This document shows positions 7,588-18,389 of a stretch of 64,000 nucleotides of DNA, piece after piece. The stretch lies in assembly GCF_003202035.1 (NCBI RefSeq), contig NZ_QJKC01000002.1:124001-188000 (forward strand). Direction: 5' to 3'. The translations under genes were made by a program, and so were the position numbers. The stretch is from Aquitalea magnusonii (GTDB taxonomy: Bacteria > Pseudomonadota > Gammaproteobacteria > Burkholderiales > Chromobacteriaceae). How positions within the stretch are numbered: the stretch's first letter is position 1; every line of letters starts with the position of its first letter. The notes below the pieces were generated by a model. The model saw only the letters and a program-made list of their open reading frames with translations. It was not told the DNA's origin and did not search any database.

Positions 7588-8268
7588 TCAGTCGGCCGCG
7601 CCCTGCAGGCGGTCGGCGTCCAGCAGCACGATTTCACGGCCATTGACTTCAATCAGCCCGGCCTCGCTCAGCTGATGCAGCATGCGTGAGAAGGTTTCCG
7701 GCGTCAGGTTGAGCCGCGAGGCAATCAGGTTCTTGTTGACCGGCAGCGTCACCACCGGCATTGGCCCGCGCTGCGGGTCGACATTCTGCAGCAGATAGCC
7801 GGTTACCCGTTGCAGGGAATTTTCAATGGAGTAGCGCTCCACATCGCGCACCAGGCCATGCAGGCGCATGGCCAGGCCGGCCAGCAAGCGGCGGGCAAAT
7901 GCGGCATCGCGCTCTATCGCCTGGTAAATGGCTTGCGCTTCCACTTTCAGCAAAAAACCGTCTTCCAGAAACTGCGCCATCACCGGGCAGGGTCGCCCCA
8001 GAAACATCACCGCCTCGGCAAAGCTCTGCCCCGGATGAATGATCTCCATCACCTTTTCACTGCCCTGGGCGGAGGAAATGGCCAGTTTCACCCGGCCATA
8101 CACCACCAGAAACATGCCATCGCACGGGTCGCCCTTCTGGAACACGACCTGCCCCTTGCTGCCACGCACTTCGTGGGTAAAAGGCACCAGCGCCTGGATC
8201 TGCGCTTCAGACAGTTCCTGAAACAGCGGCTGGTGACGCAAGAAAGCAGGGATATCAACTGTAGCCAT
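7588..8268 (-). CDS. dnr: CRP/FNR-family regulator of DNR type
   Basis: A 226-residue regulator. The N-terminal cyclic-nucleotide-binding-like barrel (about 15-125) includes GQVVFQKGDPCDGMFLVVYG. A dimer helix follows, then a winged helix with the recognition segment ASRLNLTPETFSRMLHQLSE. The E--SR pattern in the recognition helix matches FNR proteins that read TTGAT-N4-ATCAA. The N-terminal iron-sulfur cysteines of FNR are absent, as in DNR/NnrR proteins that sense NO through heme. It lies 195 bases after nirN on the same strand and probably activates the nirS, norC/nirE and nnrS promoters, where such boxes occur. The chosen start has GGAAATG upstream. Confidence 0.85.
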   Translation of the reverse strand: MATVDIPAFLRHQPLFQELSEAQIQALVPFTHEVRGSKGQVVFQKGDPCDGMFLVVYGRVKLAISSAQGSEKVMEIIHPGQSFAEAVMFLGRPCPVMAQFLEDGFLLKVEAQAIYQAIERDAAFARRLLAGLAMRLHGLVRDVERYSIENSLQRVTGYLLQNVDPQRGPMPVVTLPVNKNLIASRLNLTPETFSRMLHQLSEAGLIEVNGREIVLLDADRLQGAAD

Positions 8269-8392
8269 GGTCATTTCCGTATGCCTAAGCGGGTGGATAA
8301 CAAGCGGTGCCACGTCCAGCCGGCCGATACCGCCCACGCTGGCGACTATAGGCCACTGGCCTTAAAGCCACCATGCGCTGTAAGCAGGGAGG

Positions 8393-8416
8393 GGACTAGT
8401 TCTACCGACCTAGTCC
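8393..8416. repeat. Inverted repeat GGACTAG-N10-CTAGTCC between dnr and nirN
   Basis: Perfect 7-base arms at 8393-8399 and 8410-8416 flank a 10-base spacer that contains TACCGAC. It lies 125-150 bases upstream of dnr and could be a binding site in the dnr promoter. Part of this motif recurs before moaA and narK. No regulator can be assigned from sequence alone. Confidence 0.4.
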
Positions 8417-8462
8417 GCCAACACGCACCGGGCCGGCATGCTGTCGCAGTGCGCCCTGCGCG

Positions 8463-10028
8463 CTAGTGGCTGGTGCCTTCGGAACGGTTGATCTTGTTGA
8501 ACACATTGTATTTGCCGATGGGCTTGGCCATGGGCAAGGCCGCCACTTCACGCAGGGTTTGCGCATCCACCACAATCAGTTCGCCGGGATTTTCCATCAC
8601 CGACACCAGCGCATAACGGCCATCGCGGGTGAACTCGACATGGGCGGTGGTCTTGCCCGGCCGCAACACCAGCTGGCGCACCACGCTGAGGCTGCGCTTG
8701 TCGATGATGGACAGCGTGTCCTTGTGTGCGCTCATCATGGAATCGGCCCAGGCATAGGGCGTATTTTCGTGGCTGCGCAGGAAAAAGCCCGGCCCCGGCA
8801 GCTGCACCTGCCTGATCAACTGCCAGCTGTCCATATCGACAAAGCTGAGCTGGCCGCCCTTGAGATTGGGCGTGGCCATGATGCGGTGGCCATCACGCTC
8901 GAAGCTGATGCCCGACCCCAGATGCGGCATGCCATCCAGCGGCAGGTCGGCCACTTTGCTGCGCGCATCCAGGCTGATCACCTGTGCCTGGCCGCTGCGT
9001 GAAGCACCCAGCACATGCTGATAAGACGGGTCGAAGTAGAAATCGTCCAGCACCATGGACAGCGGCGTCACCCGCGGGGTGAGAAAGCCCGGCTGGGCCA
9101 GTGCCTCACCCATTTTATAGTCGTGCACCAGACCGGCATAAACCGGCGCGGCATGGCGGTCGTAGCTGATTTCCCATAGCTCCGGCACATCTTTCAGCGC
9201 CACCACAAAGCTGTGGCGTGGCTCAGCTTCGTACACGGCAGACACCCGCGACGGATGACCGGCCGCATCGCGCACCGCAATGGTTTTCACCGGGGCCAGG
9301 CCGTGGGCGTCCAGCAGCACCAGCGTCTGCGGCAGGGTATTGCCGGCCAGAATCAAGTTACCGTCATCCGATACCGCGATATTGCGGGTATTCAGGCCCA
9401 CGCGGATGTCCGCCACCACTTGCAGGCTGTACAGGTCGTACTGGGTCACCCAGCCATCGCGGCTGGAAAAATACACAAAGCGACCATCGGGGGAAAACTT
9501 GGGCCCGCCATGCACCGCATAGTGGCTGGCAAAACGGGTGATGGGCCGGAAGCGGTCGCCATCCAGCACCGTGACATGGTGGTCGCCCGCTTCCACCACC
9601 ACAAACAGGTTGAGCGGGTTTGCCGTGTATTGCGGCCTGGCCGGCAGGCTGGAGAGCGCCACCGGCTGACGGTGCGAGGCGCGCATGTCGGCATCGCTCC
9701 AGCGCGGCGGCGTGGCCGGAGCGCTTTGTACATAGGCGGTGAGCTGGCTGATCTGTTCATCCGTCAGCTGGCCGGCAAAACCGGCCATCTGGGTGGCGCT
9801 GCGCCCCTGACTGATGGTGTTGCTGATTTCGGCGCTTTTCAGCCGCTCCAGACTTTCCGGCAGCAAGGCCGGGCCCATGCCGCCCAGCCGGTCGGCGCCG
9901 TGGCAGCTTTGGCAGTACTGGCCGTATAACTGCGCGGCAGCGGCAGCGGCAGTGGGAGCGGCAGTGGGAGATACTGCGTACAGGGGCAGGCTGAGCGCCA
10001 TGCCGAGCAAGACTAGCCAGCATTTCAT
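8463..10028 (-). CDS. nirN: NirN, cytochrome c/d1-domain protein (dihydro-heme d1 dehydrogenase)
   Basis: A 521-residue periplasmic protein with a signal peptide (1-19), a cytochrome c domain with CQSCH at 39-43, and a large beta-propeller related to NirS. NirN catalyses the last step of heme d1 formation, introducing the acrylate double bond. It is separated from NirS by sequence and by its last position in the nir operon, as in Pseudomonas. The ATG overlaps the nirJ stop by one base and has GAGGGAGA upstream. The propeller repeats (for example FSPDGRFVYFSSRDGWV) and the C-terminal KPIGKYNVFNK are shared with NirS-type proteins. Confidence 0.9.
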   Translation of the reverse strand: MKCWLVLLGMALSLPLYAVSPTAAPTAAAAAAQLYGQYCQSCHGADRLGGMGPALLPESLERLKSAEISNTISQGRSATQMAGFAGQLTDEQISQLTAYVQSAPATPPRWSDADMRASHRQPVALSSLPARPQYTANPLNLFVVVEAGDHHVTVLDGDRFRPITRFASHYAVHGGPKFSPDGRFVYFSSRDGWVTQYDLYSLQVVADIRVGLNTRNIAVSDDGNLILAGNTLPQTLVLLDAHGLAPVKTIAVRDAAGHPSRVSAVYEAEPRHSFVVALKDVPELWEISYDRHAAPVYAGLVHDYKMGEALAQPGFLTPRVTPLSMVLDDFYFDPSYQHVLGASRSGQAQVISLDARSKVADLPLDGMPHLGSGISFERDGHRIMATPNLKGGQLSFVDMDSWQLIRQVQLPGPGFFLRSHENTPYAWADSMMSAHKDTLSIIDKRSLSVVRQLVLRPGKTTAHVEFTRDGRYALVSVMENPGELIVVDAQTLREVAALPMAKPIGKYNVFNKINRSEGTSH

Positions 10029-11224
10029 CAGACGGTCTCCCTCTGCCATGGCGTCAGCGGTGCCAGCGCGTGCACGCCACTGGCCACGCCCACTTCTTCA
10101 TCGCTCAGATAACAGGCCGGGTCTGCCGCCCAGACATTCCCGGTCAGCTCCAGCGCCCGTATTCGGGTATTGCCATTGCAGATGGCCAGATGCTGACAGG
10201 CGGCGCAGCGCCCTTCCACCGGCCGTGGCGACTGGCGCAGCCCAGCCAGCAAGGGGTGGGACAGGTCCTGCCAGATGGCGGAAAACGGCCGCTGGCGCAC
10301 ATTGCCCAGTGTCACCTTCCACCACATGGTGTCCGGGTGCACATTGCCCAGATTGTCGATATTGGCCACGTTCACCCCGCTGGCGTTGCCACCCCAGGCC
10401 AGCAGGCGCTGACGCAACTGCGCCGCCTGCGCCGGGTAATGACGGGCAGCCCAGTGCAGCAGGTACACCGCGTCGGCATCGTTATTGCCAGTGACAAAAT
10501 CACGCGGCTGGCCAGCGCGGATGTGCTGCAGGCAGGACTCGATCAGCAGGTCCATCGCCCAGCGGGTGCGCGGCTGACGGGCATCATCCGCCCGGTGCTT
10601 GTTGCCGCGCCCGGCATAGTTGAGATGGGAGAAGTAAAACTTGTCGATATTCTCCACCGCCAGCAGCTGCAATAGCGCAGGCAAGTCATCGGCATTGTCT
10701 TCGGTCATGGTGTAGCGCAGGCCCACTTTCAGCCCGGCATCGCGTGCCAGACGCATGCCGCGCAAGGCCAGCTCGTAGCCGCCAACCAGGCGGCGGAAGC
10801 GGTCGTGGGTGGCACCAATGCCATCCAGGCTGACCCCGACATAGTCAAAACCCACTGCCGCCAGCGCGGCAATATTGCGTTCGTCAATCAGTGTGCCATT
10901 GCTGGACAGGCCAACATAAAAGCCCATGGCCTTGGCGCGGGCGGCCAGCTCGAAAATATCCGGCCGCAGCAGTGGCTCGCCGCCGGACAGAATCAGCACC
11001 CGCACGCCAAAGGCGTGCAGATCGTCCATCACCGCGCAGGCTTCTGCCGTACTCAGTTCGCCCTGAAAATCCTTGTTGGCCGAGGTGGAGTAACAATGCT
11101 GGCAGGTAAGATTACAGCGGCGGATCAGGTTCCAGATCACCACCGGTCCGCCGGGTTTGCCGCCACGGGCGGGGGCGGCGGCCGGGTCGAGCAGGCTTTG
11201 CAGATAGGGTGTCAGGCGCAGCAT
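10028..11224 (-). CDS. nirJ: NirJ, radical SAM enzyme of heme d1 synthesis
   Basis: A 398-residue radical SAM protein with the cluster motif C37-x3-C41-x2-C44 (CNLTCQHC), a GGEPLL motif, and a C-terminal SPASM-like cysteine set (CAACQHLAIC and a later cysteine near 379) for an auxiliary iron-sulfur cluster. NirJ removes the propionate side chains of 12,18-didecarboxysiroheme and installs the carbonyl groups of heme d1. It follows nirGH in the nir operon. The ATG at 11224 was preferred over a TTG five codons upstream because GGAG precedes it. Confidence 0.93.
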   Translation of the reverse strand: MLRLTPYLQSLLDPAAAPARGGKPGGPVVIWNLIRRCNLTCQHCYSTSANKDFQGELSTAEACAVMDDLHAFGVRVLILSGGEPLLRPDIFELAARAKAMGFYVGLSSNGTLIDERNIAALAAVGFDYVGVSLDGIGATHDRFRRLVGGYELALRGMRLARDAGLKVGLRYTMTEDNADDLPALLQLLAVENIDKFYFSHLNYAGRGNKHRADDARQPRTRWAMDLLIESCLQHIRAGQPRDFVTGNNDADAVYLLHWAARHYPAQAAQLRQRLLAWGGNASGVNVANIDNLGNVHPDTMWWKVTLGNVRQRPFSAIWQDLSHPLLAGLRQSPRPVEGRCAACQHLAICNGNTRIRALELTGNVWAADPACYLSDEEVGVASGVHALAPLTPWQRETV

Positions 11225-11312
11225 GGCTGGCTCCGGCAATGGTGATGGCCATCAGTGTGCAGGCCGCCCCCGGCCCGTCTCCTTGACCCGTATCAACGGG
11301 ATCAATCCCGGC

Positions 11313-12320
11313 TTATACCCGCAGGCCGGATTTTTTCAGGATGCGGGTGGAAAACAGCAGTGCATGGCGACGGCAGGCCGGGCCGAGCAATTGCAATAGC
11401 GCCGCCTGCTGTTCGCGTACCGCGCGGCGATTGTCACCATGCACCATGGCAAACAGGTTGTACGGCCAGTGCGGCAGGTGACGCGGACGGCGATAGCAAT
11501 GGCTGACGCAATCCAGCTGGCCCAGTTGCTGGCCCAGTTCGTCCACCAGTTCGTCCGCCACATCAAACACCGCCATGCCATTGGCGCGGTAGCCGATGGC
11601 GTAATGATTGGGCACTGCGCCGATGCGGCGTATCACTCCCTGCTCCAGCATGCGGCCCAGCCGGGTCAAGACCTCTTGCTCCGGTAATTGCAGGCTGTCG
11701 GCCAGCTGGCGGTAGGGCTGCTCCACCAGCGGCAGACCGGCCTGGCTGGCGCGGATCAGCCGCCAGTCGTCTTCGTCCAGTTCTGGCGCCACGGGCTGTT
11801 CATCCAAACTGCCACGCCCGGCGCTGGCCTGCCCCACTGCCGCCTGGCCGCCCACGGTAAAGCGCATGCCGACAAAGTATTCGCGCTGCTTGGGGAAGGC
11901 ATGCACGGTGAGGCCGGTCAGCAGTTCGATGGCACTGCAGGCGGCGGAAATCCCGGCCTGGCTGGCGGCGGCCAGTACAAACCACATGTTCAACTTATGC
12001 GTACGCTGATAGTTGTGCGCCACCGCCGGCAGGCTGTTGACCGCCGCCGCCACCTCGTCAAAGCGTGCCGGTGGCACCGCCAGTGCGGCCAGCACAAAGC
12101 AGCCGCCCATGCGTTCTATCTGGTACAGCGGGCCAAAACGGGTCAGCACCTGGCGCTGCAGCAGGCCATCCAGCCCCTGCAGCAAGGCCCGTTCGCTGCA
12201 GCCCAATACAGCAGCAGCGCTGGCAAAGGGCTGGCTATCCAGCGGAAAGCCCCCTTGCAGCTGGTTGACGATGCAGGTTTCCAGCGGGTTGAGCGCAGCC
12301 CGGCTATGCGTGATGGCCAT
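11313..12320 (-). CDS. nirGH: NirG-NirH fusion, siroheme decarboxylase subunits
   Basis: A 335-residue protein of two Lrp/AsnC-like halves. The first has NYQRTHKLNMWFVL (about 105-120); the second ends with CYRRPRHLPHWPYNLFAMVHG. Both motifs are signatures of siroheme decarboxylase subunits. With NirD/L it removes two acetate groups from siroheme to give 12,18-didecarboxysiroheme. In Pseudomonas nirG and nirH are separate genes; here they are one reading frame, just as nirD and nirL are. Which half corresponds to G or H is assigned by operon order. It overlaps nirDL by 17 bases. Confidence 0.85.
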   Translation of the reverse strand: MAITHSRAALNPLETCIVNQLQGGFPLDSQPFASAAAVLGCSERALLQGLDGLLQRQVLTRFGPLYQIERMGGCFVLAALAVPPARFDEVAAAVNSLPAVAHNYQRTHKLNMWFVLAAASQAGISAACSAIELLTGLTVHAFPKQREYFVGMRFTVGGQAAVGQASAGRGSLDEQPVAPELDEDDWRLIRASQAGLPLVEQPYRQLADSLQLPEQEVLTRLGRMLEQGVIRRIGAVPNHYAIGYRANGMAVFDVADELVDELGQQLGQLDCVSHCYRRPRHLPHWPYNLFAMVHGDNRRAVREQQAALLQLLGPACRRHALLFSTRILKKSGLRV

Positions 12321-13308
12321 AACAGGCTCCGCGTTGGGTGTAGCGTTTGATTGAAGGCAGCACGGCATGCGGGTAAGGCTGCAAGTCGTGTCGCCGGATC
12401 AGTTCGTCCAGCATGGCCTGCAGGCTGGCGGCATCGCTGGCGTGAATCATGCAGAACAACTGATAAGGCCAGTGCGGCAGCCGCGCCGGGCGTTCGTAAC
12501 ACAAGGTGACGGCCGCTTCTGTCGCCAGTTGCCGGGCGATGCGCGCGCGCGTGGCGGCATCATCGATCTGCCACACGCACATGGCATTGTGGCGATAGCC
12601 CAGCTCGGCATGGCACAGTACCGCGCCAAAGCGCCGCAGCACCCCTTGCGCTTGCCAGTCCTGCAATTGCTGCAGCACCTCCGGCTCGGTCAGGCCACAA
12701 CTGCTGGCCAGTAGCTGGAAGGGGCGCAATTGCAGCGGCAGGCCGTCACGCAAGGCGGCCAGCAGGCGTTGCTGGCGCCAGTCCGGGCGGATAGGGTCTG
12801 GCTGACGTTGCGGCTGACGCACGGCGGTGCTGCCATCCAGCGCAAAGCCCAGGTCGATATGGTATTCGCGCAGCAAGGGCAGGTTGAGCGGTGCCAGCCC
12901 GGTAGCCAGATGGATGCGTGACAGCACCTCGGCCACGTTGGCGGCATCGCTGGCGGTCACCACAAACCACAGGTTGAAGTGGTGGTCGCGCTGGTAGTTG
13001 TGATTCACCTCGGCATGGCTGCTGACAAAGGCAGCTACCGCATCCAGCCGTTCCGGCGGCACGGCCAGCGCCGCCAGCGTGCTGCTGCCCACGGTATTGG
13101 GTGCAAATACCGCGCCCAGCCGCGATAGCAGGCCAGCCTGCCGGGCTGATTGCAGCAGTTGCAGCAGGGTATTGGCCGTCCAGCCCTCGCCCAGCAGGGT
13201 GGCCATGTCGGCAAACGGCGTGGCACTGAGCGGAAACTGTTTCTGGCAGCGGTCCAGTGCCTGCAGGCTGCGTGGCGGCAGTACGCCAGGGTTTGAAGGG
13301 TCTGGCAT
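12304..13308 (-). CDS. nirDL: NirD-NirL fusion, siroheme decarboxylase
   Basis: A 334-residue protein with two AsnC-type halves. The first carries NYQRDHHFNLWFVV (about 110-125), whose histidine-rich loop is implicated in catalysis. The second carries CYERPARLPHWPYQLFCMIHA. It forms the siroheme decarboxylase with NirGH. The ATG at 13308 overlaps the nirF stop by one base. Fused NirDL proteins are known from Paracoccus and Hydrogenobacter. Confidence 0.88.
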   Translation of the reverse strand: MPDPSNPGVLPPRSLQALDRCQKQFPLSATPFADMATLLGEGWTANTLLQLLQSARQAGLLSRLGAVFAPNTVGSSTLAALAVPPERLDAVAAFVSSHAEVNHNYQRDHHFNLWFVVTASDAANVAEVLSRIHLATGLAPLNLPLLREYHIDLGFALDGSTAVRQPQRQPDPIRPDWRQQRLLAALRDGLPLQLRPFQLLASSCGLTEPEVLQQLQDWQAQGVLRRFGAVLCHAELGYRHNAMCVWQIDDAATRARIARQLATEAAVTLCYERPARLPHWPYQLFCMIHASDAASLQAMLDELIRRHDLQPYPHAVLPSIKRYTQRGACYGHHA

Positions 13309-14516
13309 CACATCCCCATCCTGCTGGCACGGCTGCTGAAGAAAATGCCGGATGGCTCCAGCGCCGGCAAGGTGCGGCGCACGGTGAGCGTGGTGGTGTC
13401 GATCACCAGCAGCTTGTTGTCGTCGCGGCTGGACAGCCACACCGCATCGCCACGCGGGGTGAATTCCATATGCAGGATGGCGCGGCCCGGTTGCAGGGTC
13501 TTGATCACCTGCCGGGTTGGCACATCAATCACCTGTACCTTGTCGTTATCGGGGAAGGCAAAGTTGACCCACACCCGCCGCCCGCCCGGTTCGGCCATCA
13601 CGAAGACTGGTTGGCCCAGCACCGGCACTGTTGCCACCTGCGCCCAGCTGCGGTTGTCGGCCACCAATACCTCGTGCTGACCGATGGCAGGCAGGAAGGC
13701 GTAATCCCCGGCGATGGACCAGCCGCGCAAATGCGGCATCTTGTACACCGGCAGGGTCTGACGGCCACGGCCATAGCCGGCCAGAATGCGCCGCACGCCG
13801 GCATCAGCATGCCAGCTGTCCAGCAAGGCCAGCCCGTCTTCGCCATACAGCCCGGCAATAAAATAACGGCCATCGCCACTGGCCAGCCCGTCGTAAGGCT
13901 GCTTGCCGATATGCGCAAAGCGCTGGATTTTTGGTGCCGTAGGCGTACTGGCGTCCAGTACATCGATTTCATCGGCATCAAACAGCGCATAGGCAAAGCG
14001 CTTGCCCGGCAGGTCGGCAAGGCCCACCACGCGCGAGGGCTGGCCATTGGCCCCGGCAGCGGCCGGAACACTGGCCAGCAAGGCCAGGCTGTCGGCATCA
14101 AACAGCTTCACCCCGCCGGGGCTGTAGTTTTGTGCGGCAATCACCCGGCCATCGCTGGAAATGGCACCGCCTATGCTGTTGCTGGCCTGCTCCACCCGCT
14201 GCACCAGCCGGGCGGTGAGCAAATCCACTTTGCTGATGGCACCATCGCGGCCAAACACATAGGCATAGCGGGCATCCGCGGAAAACACCACCGAGGCATG
14301 GGACAGATCGCCCAGGCCCTGTACCCGTGCCAGCGCCTGTTCATGGGTGTTGTCGACAATCTGCACGCTGCCACTGGCGCGTTCGATCACCACGCCCAGA
14401 TTGCCCGTGCCACGCAAGGGTGGCGGACTGACGCAGGCCGCCAGCGCCAGACTTAGCAAAGCAGCCAGCAGGCGGGCTAGCGTACGCCGCCCTGTTGCAA
14501 GAGTTGAACCAGCCAT
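13308..14516 (-). CDS. nirF: NirF, heme d1 biogenesis beta-propeller lipoprotein
   Basis: A 402-residue protein of the NirF family, related to the d1 domain of NirS. The N terminus carries a lipoprotein signal with a lipobox (LALAAC, Cys about 28), so the mature protein should be membrane-anchored in the periplasm. The propeller contains repeated D-x-tryptophan-free blades such as FGRDGAISKVDLL and FTPRGDAVWLSSRDDNK. NirF is needed for heme d1 maturation, working with NirN and NirS. It begins 40 bases inside nirC, a large overlap; no later ATG would keep the signal peptide. Confidence 0.9.
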   Translation of the reverse strand: MAGSTLATGRRTLARLLAALLSLALAACVSPPPLRGTGNLGVVIERASGSVQIVDNTHEQALARVQGLGDLSHASVVFSADARYAYVFGRDGAISKVDLLTARLVQRVEQASNSIGGAISSDGRVIAAQNYSPGGVKLFDADSLALLASVPAAAGANGQPSRVVGLADLPGKRFAYALFDADEIDVLDASTPTAPKIQRFAHIGKQPYDGLASGDGRYFIAGLYGEDGLALLDSWHADAGVRRILAGYGRGRQTLPVYKMPHLRGWSIAGDYAFLPAIGQHEVLVADNRSWAQVATVPVLGQPVFVMAEPGGRRVWVNFAFPDNDKVQVIDVPTRQVIKTLQPGRAILHMEFTPRGDAVWLSSRDDNKLLVIDTTTLTVRRTLPALEPSGIFFSSRASRMGM

Positions 14517-14821
14517 TGCGCTTCTTCTTCGGAAAGGAAAGGCCGCCAGGGCGGCATCGGGGTGCCGGGGCGGCCATTCAGAATGGTGGCCACCAGGCTG
14601 TCGGCCGGTTTGCCGGCCAGCGCCTGGGGGGTGAGCGGGCTACCCAGCCCGCCCTTGAGGCTGAGCCCATGGCAGGCACCGCAATCGTTATGCAATAGTT
14701 GCAGCAAGGCTGCGGCGCGCGCTTCGTCCGGGGCTGCGGCGGCCTGCTGGCACAGGCTGGCGGCCAGCAGTGCCGATAATCCCGCCAGCCACAGGCGGCG
14801 CCTTACTGGGCCAGAATCCAT
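14477..14821 (-). CDS. nirC: NirC, c-type cytochrome of nitrite reductase maturation
   Basis: A 114-residue periplasmic cytochrome with a signal peptide (1-30, cleavage near AAAA) and one heme site CGACH at 47-51. The sixth ligand is probably the methionine in GTPMPPW. NirC (cytochrome c55x) donates electrons during heme d1 formation or to NirS. The gene overlaps nirM by 19 bases and nirF by 40. Confidence 0.88.
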   Translation of the reverse strand: MDSGPVRRRLWLAGLSALLAASLCQQAAAAPDEARAAALLQLLHNDCGACHGLSLKGGLGSPLTPQALAGKPADSLVATILNGRPGTPMPPWRPFLSEEEAQWLVQLLQQGGVR

Positions 14822-15111
14822 GTCACCAGCTGCTTGAGGTCGGCATCCGGCACTTGCGGATTAGGCGACATCGGAATGGCACCAAAACTGCCGGAACCAC
14901 CGGCCTTCACCTTCTGCATCAGCTTGGCGGTGACATCCTGCCCCTTGTATTTTGCCGCTACCTGCTTGTAGGACGGGCCAACCAGCTTGGCATCCACGCT
15001 GTGGCAGGCCAGGCAGTTGTATTGCTTGGCCAGTTCCGGCCCGCTGGCCGCCTCGGCCAGCCCGGCGGACATCAGGCCCCCCAGGGCCAGCGCGATCAGT
15101 GCATGTTTCAT
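14803..15111 (-). CDS. nirM: NirM, cytochrome c551/c552 electron donor to NirS
   Basis: A 102-residue class I cytochrome c with a signal peptide (cleavage after AEA, residue 22), CLACH at 33-37 and the axial methionine in IPMSPNPQV near 80. It carries electrons from the bc1 complex to nitrite reductase. It lies directly after nirS with 79 bases between, and has a strong AAGGAG site before its ATG. Confidence 0.9.
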   Translation of the reverse strand: MKHALIALALGGLMSAGLAEAASGPELAKQYNCLACHSVDAKLVGPSYKQVAAKYKGQDVTAKLMQKVKAGGSGSFGAIPMSPNPQVPDADLKQLVTWILAQ

Positions 15112-15190
15112 TGTTTTCTCCTTGGTCCGACAGACCATGTGCTGTCTGCCGGATTTCAACAGTGGAATGCCTGCAAGGACTTATCCCAGA

Positions 15191-17005
<1,815 letters not shown>

Positions 17006-17194
17006 TTAGCCACGACCCCACATGCAATGCAGGCAAGCAGCCGGATTGCTGCTATAGCGGCAGCACATCCAAGCTGCGCAAACTTTTACCCGGATACACA
17101 TGAATCTGGCAGATACTTACAATACGAATGCAGACGCATCAGACTGATGCCGTACAGCTTCCATTTGCGGGCTCCTGACCGAGGACGATGAAAA

Positions 17195-17971
17195 ATGTTC
17201 TGTCGCTTTACCTTGCTGTTTCAGGCAGCCGTGCTGGCTTGTATGCTCAGCAATATTGCCCACGCCTCCGGTACCGTCACCATTTCAGTCATCCAGAATG
17301 ATCCGGTGGATGCGGTCGGATTCCGGATTATCAAAGAGGCGTATCGCCGTATCGGCATGACTGCATTGGCTTCCCCACTCCCCAGCAAACGGGCCATCGC
17401 GGCTGCAGACTCCGGCAGCAACGATGGCGATGCCATACGTGCAGAGGGTATGGAAATCCAGTACCCACACCTGCTGCGAGTACCCGAGCCCGTGATGTCC
17501 ATCGACACCTACGCCTTCACCACCCAAGCTGAAGGGCTTGAAATCAAGGGTTGGAACAGCCTGAGGGGCCATCAGGTCTGTATCAGGCAGGGGATATTCC
17601 TGCAGGAGGCAAAAACGAATCAACTGCTGGTCAGCCATGTTGTCACGATTGCCGATGCAATCAGGATGCTGATTGCCGGACGCTGTGACGTTGCCACCTT
17701 AAGCAAATGGGCATGGCTGGAGATTGCAGAAATGCATGCAGGCAATATCCGTCAGCTACAGCCAGCCTTGGCGAGCAACCGGATGTATCACTACCTCAAT
17801 ATCAGAAATGCTCACTTGCTTGCTCCACTGGCACAGGCACTGCAGCAGATGAAGGCTGATGGCACCATGACCATCCTGGAAAACAAAGACAAGGAAGTAA
17901 TCGAGGCCGCCATGACGAGTTATTCACGGCAGAAAGTATCGCAGGCCCGGTCATCCTTCAAGGCAGACTGA
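17195..17971 (+). CDS. Periplasmic solute-binding-like protein (family 3 type), orphan
   Basis: A 258-residue secreted protein with a signal peptide (1-24, ending AHA). The body resembles extracellular solute-binding proteins of family 3: GTVTISVIQNDPVDAVGFRIIKEAYRRIGM, a central hinge with LRGHQVCIRQGI, and a C-terminal LAQALQQMKADGTM. No transporter genes are adjacent, so it may be a sensor or stray binding protein. It is divergent from nirS. Codon and base use look less GC-rich than the neighbours, which may indicate transfer. GAGGACG lies before the ATG. Confidence 0.7.
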   Translation: MFCRFTLLFQAAVLACMLSNIAHASGTVTISVIQNDPVDAVGFRIIKEAYRRIGMTALASPLPSKRAIAAADSGSNDGDAIRAEGMEIQYPHLLRVPEPVMSIDTYAFTTQAEGLEIKGWNSLRGHQVCIRQGIFLQEAKTNQLLVSHVVTIADAIRMLIAGRCDVATLSKWAWLEIAEMHAGNIRQLQPALASNRMYHYLNIRNAHLLAPLAQALQQMKADGTMTILENKDKEVIEAAMTSYSRQKVSQARSSFKAD

Positions 17972-18031
17972 AGCGGCCCTCGTTGCTGTCATATAAGACT
18001 GCTCCAGCAACAGTACCGGAATCCGACCCCA

Positions 18032-18244
18032 TCATTTTCCCGGCAAGTCCAGCGACTTCTGTTCCGGCTGCACCTCCAGCCCCCAGTCGCCGTATTCGTA
18101 CCAGTCCTCGCCCAGTACTTCCGCCGGGTGCTGGGTGCGGCCGGAGCCATTGCCGCATTGCAGGGAATCGGCCGGGCAGTATTTGTCGCAGCCCCAGCAG
18201 ATGCGCTCCGGGTGCGGTGGATTGAGCGGGAATTTTTTAGCCAT
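18032..18244 (-). CDS. DUF3079-family small protein
   Basis: A 70-residue cysteine-containing protein, MAKKFPLNPPHPERICWGCD at the start, then KYCPADSLQCGNGSGRTQHP. Four cysteines arranged as C-x2-C and C-x5-C suggest metal binding. The pattern matches the short DUF3079 family common in proteobacteria; its function is unknown. It stands alone between the binding-protein gene and the nor cluster. Confidence 0.75.
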   Translation of the reverse strand: MAKKFPLNPPHPERICWGCDKYCPADSLQCGNGSGRTQHPAEVLGEDWYEYGDWGLEVQPEQKSLDLPGK

Positions 18245-18311
18245 GCGCCATTATCGCGCCGCGGCCAATGCCGCTCATGGACACATATCAAGAAATGGCC
18301 TGGCCGCTGCC

Positions 18312-18339
18312 AAAAAAAACCCGGCCACCAGGGGCCGGG
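18312..18339 (-). terminator. Intrinsic terminator after norD
   Basis: Stem CCCGGCC (18320-18326) and GGCCGGG (18333-18339) with a six-base loop. Read on the minus strand it is followed by eight Ts (18319-18312). It lies about 50 bases downstream of the norD stop and probably ends the norEFQD transcript. Confidence 0.8.
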
Positions 18340-18389
18340 AAAAAAGGTGCGTACACCTTGGAGTACAGGTCAAGTAATCAATAACCAGC

